Shown in pieces: positions 59,371-64,000 of a stretch of 64,000 nucleotides of DNA (position 1 is its first letter; each line of letters opens with the position of its first letter). Position numbers and translations under genes: made by a program. Below the pieces are notes generated by a model. It saw only the letters and a list, made by a program, of their open reading frames with translations. It was not told where the DNA came from and searched no databases. Source of the stretch: an uncultured Eubacteriales bacterium (lineage in GTDB: Bacteria; Bacillota; Clostridia; Oscillospirales; Oscillospiraceae); assembly GCA_900079765.1 (NCBI GenBank), contig LT599017.1, positions 1,178,001 through 1,242,000 on the forward strand, in the 5' to 3' direction.

Positions 59371-60558
59371 TCATGCCTGCGTAAGCTTGCCGTAGGCCCG
59401 CTCCATCCGGGAGAGACCCTCCCGCAGGACGGCGCGGGGGCAGGCAAGATTGACGCGTACAAAGCCCTCGCCGCCCTCGCCCAGGCCCGCGCCGTCATTG
59501 ACGAGGATATGGGCCTCCCGCTCAAAGTGCGCCACGGCCCGCGCCGAGGACATGGGCAGGCAGCGCAGATCCACCCACGCAAAATAGGTGGAGTCCGCCG
59601 GGCACACCCGCGCGCCCGGCATGTGCTCTGCCACGAAGTCCTCCGCCAGCCGGTGGTTTTCGCGCACATAGTCCATGAGCGCGGAAAGCCACTCGTCGCA
59701 GTGGTCGTAGGCCGCCTCCGTGACAGCCAGGCCGAAGATATTCATGCCGTAGTTGAGGTCGAGCTTTGCCAGGGACTGATTGTACTGCTGAAGGATGCGG
59801 GGGTTTTCCGTGACGACGAAGGAGAATTTTACCCCGGTGGTGTTGTAGCTCTTGCTGGGGGAATAGCAGATGACCGAGTTTTGCGCCAGCTCCGGGGACA
59901 GGGAGGCGATGGGGGTGTACTTATGGCCCGGGTAAACCAGACCACAGTATACGTCGTCCGACAGGATGGTAACGCCATGCCGCAGGCACAGCTCGCCCAG
60001 CCGCCTCAGCTCCTCCTCGCGCCAGGCCCGCCCCACGGGATTGTGGGGGTTACACAGCCAAAAGAGCTTGGTCTTGGGCGTAAACAGCGTTTCCAGGCGG
60101 TCAAAGTCCATGGTATAGCCATTCTCCGTCAGCAGGAGCGGATTGGGTACCGCCACGCGCCCGTTGTCCCGCAGGAGCTGCGAAAAGCAAAAGTGGACGG
60201 GCGTTTGGATTATGACCTCGTCACCCGGCGCCGTCAGCGCGTCCAGCAGAGTCCAGATGCTGGTGTATATCCCCACGTTGGTAGCGGTGCAGGCGCGCGC
60301 GTCGATCTGCCAGCCTGCCGTTCTGGCAAGCCAGCCCTCAATGGCGGCATAGTAGCTGTCCCGGACGAGCGGGTACCCCAGATGCCCCTGCGCCGCGACC
60401 TGGGTGATGGCGTCCAGGATCGGCTTAGGGCTTGAGAAGTCCATGTCGGCGGTGCCGAAGCTCAGCAGCGCCGGGTCGCCCGTGCGCGCCCGCTCGTATT
60501 CCCACTTCAGCGTGCTCAAATGCCGGCGGTCCGGCAGAAGATCAAATGGAGCGTCCAT
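59371..60558 (-). CDS. patB: PatB/MalY-type PLP aminotransferase / cystathionine beta-lyase
   Basis: 395 residues, fold type I. Start MDAPFDLLPDRRHLSTLKWEYERARTGDPALLSFGTADMDF is typical of PatB/MalY. The PLP Lys is in ICYSPSKSYNTTGVKFSF, with DDVYCGLVYPGHKYTPIASL and LCNPHNPVGRAW binding the cofactor phosphate and substrate. The family cleaves cystathionine/cysteine to pyruvate, ammonia and thiol. It is followed by the antiporter gene. A structured non-coding element (60647-60732) lies upstream. Confidence 0.9.
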   Translation of the reverse strand: MDAPFDLLPDRRHLSTLKWEYERARTGDPALLSFGTADMDFSSPKPILDAITQVAAQGHLGYPLVRDSYYAAIEGWLARTAGWQIDARACTATNVGIYTSIWTLLDALTAPGDEVIIQTPVHFCFSQLLRDNGRVAVPNPLLLTENGYTMDFDRLETLFTPKTKLFWLCNPHNPVGRAWREEELRRLGELCLRHGVTILSDDVYCGLVYPGHKYTPIASLSPELAQNSVICYSPSKSYNTTGVKFSFVVTENPRILQQYNQSLAKLDLNYGMNIFGLAVTEAAYDHCDEWLSALMDYVRENHRLAEDFVAEHMPGARVCPADSTYFAWVDLRCLPMSSARAVAHFEREAHILVNDGAGLGEGGEGFVRVNLACPRAVLREGLSRMERAYGKLTQA

Positions 60559-60646
60559 GTCAACATTCCTTTCGCGGTTAAGGTCGGGGGGGCGGGCATC
60601 ACCTCCTGCGCACCGAAGTCACTATTTGGCCAAATAGCAAAAAAAT

Positions 60647-60732
60647 AAAGGTGCTAGCGCATTTCCCCATTACCTTTTCAGGTTCGGCCCTTCCCGGTAG
60701 GCCGATTAGCGGGGAAATCCGCTAACACCTTT
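60647..60732. other. Highly structured inverted repeat upstream of patB (possible RNA element)
   Basis: A 22-base outer repeat (AAAGGTGCTAGCGCATTTCC.. against its near complement at 60711-60732) encloses two small hairpins: a GGCC-based one (60693-60709 region) and ACCTTTTCAGGT. On the minus strand it ends in a T run, like a terminator, and would lie in the patB leader. It matches no riboswitch that I recognise. The rest of 60559-60971 has only the promoter below. Confidence 0.6.
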
Positions 60733-60884
60733 AATTTTAAATGAAAGCTGTCTTGCTTTCGTGTTTTCAGTATATCCACAGCCAATAAAAAAAGCAATGG
60801 GTAATCCTATCAAAATTTCAGGGCCGATTTATATGCAATCCATACATAAAGTTGCCGCTTTATGGCCCGGGGCAAAACTTCTGT

Positions 60885-60913
60885 TTTACATCGTTCGCCG
60901 TTTATTGTATAAT
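60885..60913 (+). promoter_or_regulatory. Promoter of the CofE-like gene
   Basis: TTTACA (60885-60890), 17-base spacer, TATAAT (60908-60913), 59 bases before the ATG. Confidence 0.75.
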
Positions 60914-60971
60914 ACTTTGTCGCGGCATGATGAATGCCGCCTAAAATTTGAACAATATAGGAGTGTTTCGC

Positions 60972-62168
60972 ATGAGCCGCATGGTCGGAACTGTTTCCCG
61001 TGGCATCCGCGCGCCCATTATCCGCAGTGGGGACGACCTGGTAGAGATCGTCACCCGCTCGGTGCTGGACGCGGCGGCCGACGCGGGGTTTGCCGTACAG
61101 GACCGCGACGTCATCGCCGTCACAGAGGCCATCGTGGCCCGGAGCCAGGGGAACTACGCCACGGTGGACAACATCGCCGCCGATGTTCGCGCCAAGCTGG
61201 GCGGCGGCACGGTGGGCGTGATATTCCCCATCCTCAGCCGCAACCGTTTCTCGGTCTGCCTGCGGGGCATCGCCAAGGGCTGCAAGAAGGTCGTCCTCAT
61301 GCTATCCTATCCCTCCGACGAGGTCGGCAACCATCTGGTGAGCCTGGACGCCATTGACAGCGCCGGGGTCAACCCCTACAGCGATGTGCTCACCCTGGAG
61401 CGCTACCGCGCCCTCTTCGGCTATGAAAAGCACCCCTTCACAGGCGTGGACTACGTGGAGTTCTATGAGGACCTCATCAAGGAGAGCGGCGCGGAGGTGG
61501 AGGTCATCTTCGCCAACGACCCCCGGGCCATTTTGCCCTACGCCAAGCGCGTCCTCTCCTGCGATATCCATACCCGCTCGCGCACCAAGCGCCTTCTCAC
61601 CGCCGCCGGGGCCGAGGCCGCCCTCGCCCTGGACGACATTATGACTGCCCCCATCGACGGCAGCGGGTGCAACGAGGCGTACGGGCTCCTCGGCTCCAAC
61701 AAGGCCACCGAGGACAGTGTGAAGCTTTTCCCCCGTCCCTGCCAGGACCTGGTAGAGAATATCCAGGCCAAAATGCTCCGGGAGACCGGTAAGCACGTAG
61801 AGGTCATGGTCTACGGCGACGGCGCGTTCAAGGACCCCGTGGGCAAGATCTGGGAGCTGGCCGACCCTGTGGTTTCCCCCGCCTACACCGCCGGGCTGGA
61901 GGGCACCCCCAACGAGTTAAAGCTGAAGTACCTGGCCGACAACGACTTCGCCGGACTCTCCGGCGAGGCCCTGCGCGACGCCATAAAGGACAAGATCAAG
62001 GCCAAGGACGGCAGCAGCCTGGTGGGCAACATGGCCGCCCAGGGCACCACCCCCCGCCGCCTCACCGACCTCATCGGCTCGCTGTGCGACCTCACCTCCG
62101 GCAGCGGCGACAAGGGCACCCCCATCGTCTACATCCAGGGCTATTTCGACAACTACACGACCGACTAA
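60972..62168 (+). CDS. CofE-like (F420-0:gamma-glutamyl ligase family) protein
   Basis: 398 residues from ATG 60972, eight bases after AGGAG. The sequence has the family core GTVSRGIRAPIIRSGDDLVEIV, VIAVTEAIVARSQGNY and GSGCNEAYGLLGSNKATEDSVKLFP, FKDPVGKIWELADP. Coenzyme F420 is not expected in Clostridia and no other cof genes are seen, so the substrate is likely different, perhaps another acid joined to glutamate. It is longer than archaeal CofE (about 250 residues), with an additional middle region. It stands alone between a promoter and a terminator. Confidence 0.8.
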   Translation: MSRMVGTVSRGIRAPIIRSGDDLVEIVTRSVLDAAADAGFAVQDRDVIAVTEAIVARSQGNYATVDNIAADVRAKLGGGTVGVIFPILSRNRFSVCLRGIAKGCKKVVLMLSYPSDEVGNHLVSLDAIDSAGVNPYSDVLTLERYRALFGYEKHPFTGVDYVEFYEDLIKESGAEVEVIFANDPRAILPYAKRVLSCDIHTRSRTKRLLTAAGAEAALALDDIMTAPIDGSGCNEAYGLLGSNKATEDSVKLFPRPCQDLVENIQAKMLRETGKHVEVMVYGDGAFKDPVGKIWELADPVVSPAYTAGLEGTPNELKLKYLADNDFAGLSGEALRDAIKDKIKAKDGSSLVGNMAAQGTTPRRLTDLIGSLCDLTSGSGDKGTPIVYIQGYFDNYTTD

Positions 62169-62172
62169 TGAG

Positions 62173-62207
62173 AAAAGCTCCGTGGGCACCTGCCCACGGA
62201 GCTTTTT
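62173..62207 (+). terminator. Terminator after the CofE-like gene
   Basis: AAAAGCTCCGTGGGC pairs with GCCCACGGAGCTTTT, loop ACCT, followed by T residues. Confidence 0.9.
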
Positions 62208-62250
62208 TATACGTCAAAAATTAAGAGACTTGATTTCGGGCATCCCTTGT

Positions 62251-62721
62251 TTATTTCAACTCCTGGCTGCGCTGGGCCACATTGCGCTGAAAGTTCATGA
62301 CGGTGCGATTATATTCCTCGTCCATGAGAGGAGAGGTAATCATAAAATCGGCTGAGGACTTATTGGTGGCAATGGGGATATCATACACCAGCGCGATACG
62401 CAGCAACGCCTTGATATCCGGATCATGCGGCTGGGCGCAGAGCGGGTCGGAAAAGAAAATAACGAAATCGATTTTACCCTCCACGATTTTTGCGCCGATC
62501 TGCTGGTCCCCGCCGAGGGGGCCGCTGTTATAGGCCCGCACCGGAAGACCGGTGCGCTCCGAAACCATGGTTGCGGTCGTACCTGTACCGCAGAGAAAAT
62601 GCTTTTGAAGAACCGACTTGTTCCAGTCGCACCAATCGAGAAGCTCCTTCTTTTTGCCGTCATGGGCGATCAGGGCGATGTTCTTTTGCTTTCCAATGGT
62701 CAATGTAATAAAATCATTCAT
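62251..62721 (-). CDS. mgsA: Methylglyoxal synthase
   Basis: 156 residues. IALIAHDGKKKELLDWC carries the start of the active site; GTGTTATMVSERTGLPV, SGPLGGDQQIGA (phosphate-binding) and DFVIFFSDPLCAQPHDPDIKALLRIALVYDIPIATNKSSADF with the catalytic Asp and His are typical. It converts dihydroxyacetone phosphate to methylglyoxal, a phosphate-releasing bypass of lower glycolysis. Its ATG overlaps the stop of the preceding HPr-like gene by four bases (ATGA), so the two proteins are made together. Confidence 0.94.
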   Translation of the reverse strand: MNDFITLTIGKQKNIALIAHDGKKKELLDWCDWNKSVLQKHFLCGTGTTATMVSERTGLPVRAYNSGPLGGDQQIGAKIVEGKIDFVIFFSDPLCAQPHDPDIKALLRIALVYDIPIATNKSSADFMITSPLMDEEYNRTVMNFQRNVAQRSQELK

Positions 62722-62960
62722 CTCTCGTTCTCCGTTCCCGCAATGAATGATCTGATTACTTCAAGATTCTCATTGCTGTCTTGATAGATTCTCAATTTGA
62801 TCGGCTTAGTCAAATCAAAGCTGAAAATGCCCATTAAGGAGCGGGCGTCTAAAATGCGATTGCCCTCAATCAGATCAAAGTCACCGGATAGATTGGATAT
62901 GGCTGATACAAACTGCTGGATTCGCACCGCGTTTGGTAAGCTGACAAAAACCTCTGTCAT
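62718..62960 (-). CDS. HPr/Crh-like protein lacking the phosphocarrier histidine
   Basis: 80 residues from ATG 62960, with GGAGGT seven bases upstream. It has the HPr fold pattern: a starting strand (EVFVSLPN), a first helix (IQQFVSAISNL), a second region DARSLMGIFSFDL corresponding to the Ser46 helix of HPr, and a closing strand PIKLRIY. The histidine motif (GLHARPA) is replaced by PNAVRI, so it cannot act as a PTS carrier, but Ser41 aligns with the regulatory serine. This is the Crh logic of Bacillus, where Crh inhibits MgsA. Here it is translationally coupled to mgsA. Confidence 0.75.
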   Translation of the reverse strand: MTEVFVSLPNAVRIQQFVSAISNLSGDFDLIEGNRILDARSLMGIFSFDLTKPIKLRIYQDSNENLEVIRSFIAGTENER

Positions 62961-63044
62961 AAAACAACCTCCGTTCGGTTTCATTATAACAAGGAAAGGT
63001 TTTCATGTAAATGACCAAGTGAAAGCCCTTTTGCTGGTACCATA

Positions 63045-63074
63045 GAAAATGCCGCAGCGAAATCACTGCGGCAT
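63045..63074 (-). terminator. Terminator of the ABC-2 permease gene
   Basis: ATGCCGCAG (63049-63057) pairs with CTGCGGCAT (63066-63074); on the minus strand TTTTC follows. Confidence 0.75.
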
Positions 63075-63094
63075 AGAAATATGTATAGATAGGA

Positions 63095-63979
63095 CTATAA
63101 CTCCCTGTTACGTGACATCCGCCATACTGATAAAACAAAAAAGATCAAGCCAAAGCCTGCGATTGTCGCAAGCATGACGGTGGGGGAGAGCACATAGCCG
63201 TTTACTGCCATATTTACGCCTAATTCAGTCAAAACTTCGTTGGTGATGTCTGTGGGTGCGCCTTGAAGGATACGGCGTACGGGCTCACCTAAAAAGAGAC
63301 TGCGCAGCAGTGCTCCGGCATGGCTGAATGGCAGCAGCTTTACAAATGTCTGAACCGTGTCGGTATAGGAACCGATAGGAATGTAAGCGCCTGATAAAAA
63401 GCCTAATAGTGTGCCAATGATGCTGCTTAAACTGCCGTAGGCTCCCGGTGTTTTCACAAGCGATACAAAGAATGCGCTGATAGCCGTAAAGCTAACGCAG
63501 CACAGCAGCAACAGTCCCAATACCTTTAGGGCATCCATAACGCCCAGGAGTGTGCCCCCTCTTAGCACAATCAGCCCCTCTGCCGCAGCGAACAGTACGA
63601 TATTGATAATCAAGCTGGATAGTGCAGCCGAGAGCAGGTACCCCATAACCAACTGCCAACGCTTGACCGGTGCAACGCGGAAGTCCTTGAGCACACCAAG
63701 ATGGTGATCGTCAACCATGATACCCATTGCACCCAAAGAAGTGGTCAACGTGGAGATGGACAAGATGCCACCCATGACCCAAGAATTTACAAAAAATTCG
63801 ATATCTGAAAGAGATGCCTGCGGCATGCTTATGGAAAGCTCCCGCACCTGCATGTTACCCAAGAATAGTACGTACAGCAAAAGTACAATCAGAGCACCCA
63901 GCACTGAGAAAAACACCGACATCGGGTCACGAAAATACAGCGCGATATTGCGCTTAGCTAAACGAAGCGTTAAGCCCAT
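63095..63979 (-). CDS. ABC-2 type transporter permease
   Basis: 294 residues with six membrane helices. Cytosolic N-terminus, then first helix (SVFFSVLGALIVLLLYVLFL), an outside loop, and VMGGILSISTLTTSLGAMGIMVDDHHLGVLKDFRVAPVKRW, the conserved ABC-2 coupling region. SLSSIIGTLLGFLSGAYIPIG is the late helix motif of drug or antibiotic exporters. It probably pairs with the ATPase whose last codons precede it (63980-64000). Substrate unknown. Confidence 0.88.
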   Translation of the reverse strand: MGLTLRLAKRNIALYFRDPMSVFFSVLGALIVLLLYVLFLGNMQVRELSISMPQASLSDIEFFVNSWVMGGILSISTLTTSLGAMGIMVDDHHLGVLKDFRVAPVKRWQLVMGYLLSAALSSLIINIVLFAAAEGLIVLRGGTLLGVMDALKVLGLLLLCCVSFTAISAFFVSLVKTPGAYGSLSSIIGTLLGFLSGAYIPIGSYTDTVQTFVKLLPFSHAGALLRSLFLGEPVRRILQGAPTDITNEVLTELGVNMAVNGYVLSPTVMLATIAGFGLIFFVLSVWRMSRNREL

Positions 63980-64000
63980 CTATGCCACCCCGCTCCCTTC
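63980..64000 (-). CDS. 3' end of the preceding gene, probably the partner ABC ATPase (partial)
   Basis: Six codons (EGSGVA) and a TAG run into the permease start with no gap. Identity is inferred only from the usual ATPase-permease order. Confidence 0.4.
   Translation of the reverse strand, partial: EGSGVA

Noticed and set aside
60647-60732. TPP or SAM riboswitch
   Set aside because: Short similarities (GAACCTGA, AAGGTGCTA) occur, but the conserved CTGAGA and GGATAATGCC elements of TPP and the SAM core are missing on both strands.

Overview
The window looks like chromosome of a high-GC anaerobic Clostridia bacterium, probably an Oscillospiraceae (Flavonifractor / Intestinimonas type) gut butyrate producer. 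This is inferred from gene content and style: anaerobic oxygen-defence proteins (desulfoferrodoxin, rubrerythrin), formate-tetrahydrofolate ligase, thiolase plus AtoDA CoA-transferase, a large SRP RNA next to dnaX, Gram-positive HPr and T-box regulation, SLH proteins and frequent TTG/GTG starts. Most of the window is GC-rich. About 24.7-43.9 kb is clearly more AT-rich and is accessory.

Layout. 0-4.9 kb: end of a peptide ABC transporter, a 5'-nucleotidase-C-domain membrane protein, thiolase, the two CoA-transferase subunits and a GntR/FCD regulator. 4.9-12.9 kb: a compact ethanolamine-utilisation microcompartment locus (eutM, eutQ, eutV, eutW, eutB, eutC, a PEBP-like gene, eutG, eutL) with an antitermination-type leader before eutM and a second terminator before eutB. 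No aldehyde dehydrogenase (eutE), reactivase (eutA) or vertex protein (eutN) is in the window. 12.9-16.1 kb: SLH surface protein, a sigma factor with a membrane tail, and an AraC-GNAT fusion. 16.3-24.5 kb: a tightly overlapping operon in which a FecBCD-type metal-chelate/tetrapyrrole importer is joined to a nitrogenase-like NifH/NifD/NifK set, with an AraC regulator and shared inverted-repeat operators. This is the best candidate for an undescribed system.

24.7-36.2 kb: AT-rich accessory genes (hydrolase, ANT(6)-like, GrpB, GNAT, MarR plus two nitroreductases, PadR plus DUF2812) separated by non-coding stretches that share a mosaic of dispersed repeats. 36.49-43.86 kb: a 7.4-kb mobilizable element (serine recombinase, relaxase, MobC, type II restriction-modification, IS200) inserted in the variable loop of a tRNA-Ala(CGC) gene. 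The two tRNA halves lie at the two element ends, next to symmetric inverted arms, and the element carries its own intact tRNA-Ala(CGC).

44-64 kb: housekeeping DNA: SRP RNA-dnaX-ybaB (no recR follows), a DUF362 ferredoxin protein, a sugar ABC ATPase, fhs with a duplicated 3' end, desulfoferrodoxin, rubrerythrin, T-box-leuA, HPr, nrdR, an NhaC antiporter, a PatB-like lyase, a CofE-like ligase, and methylglyoxal synthase translationally coupled to a His-less HPr-like (Crh-like) protein. The window ends in an ABC-2 transporter. All calls come from reading the sequence and translations; no database search was run.
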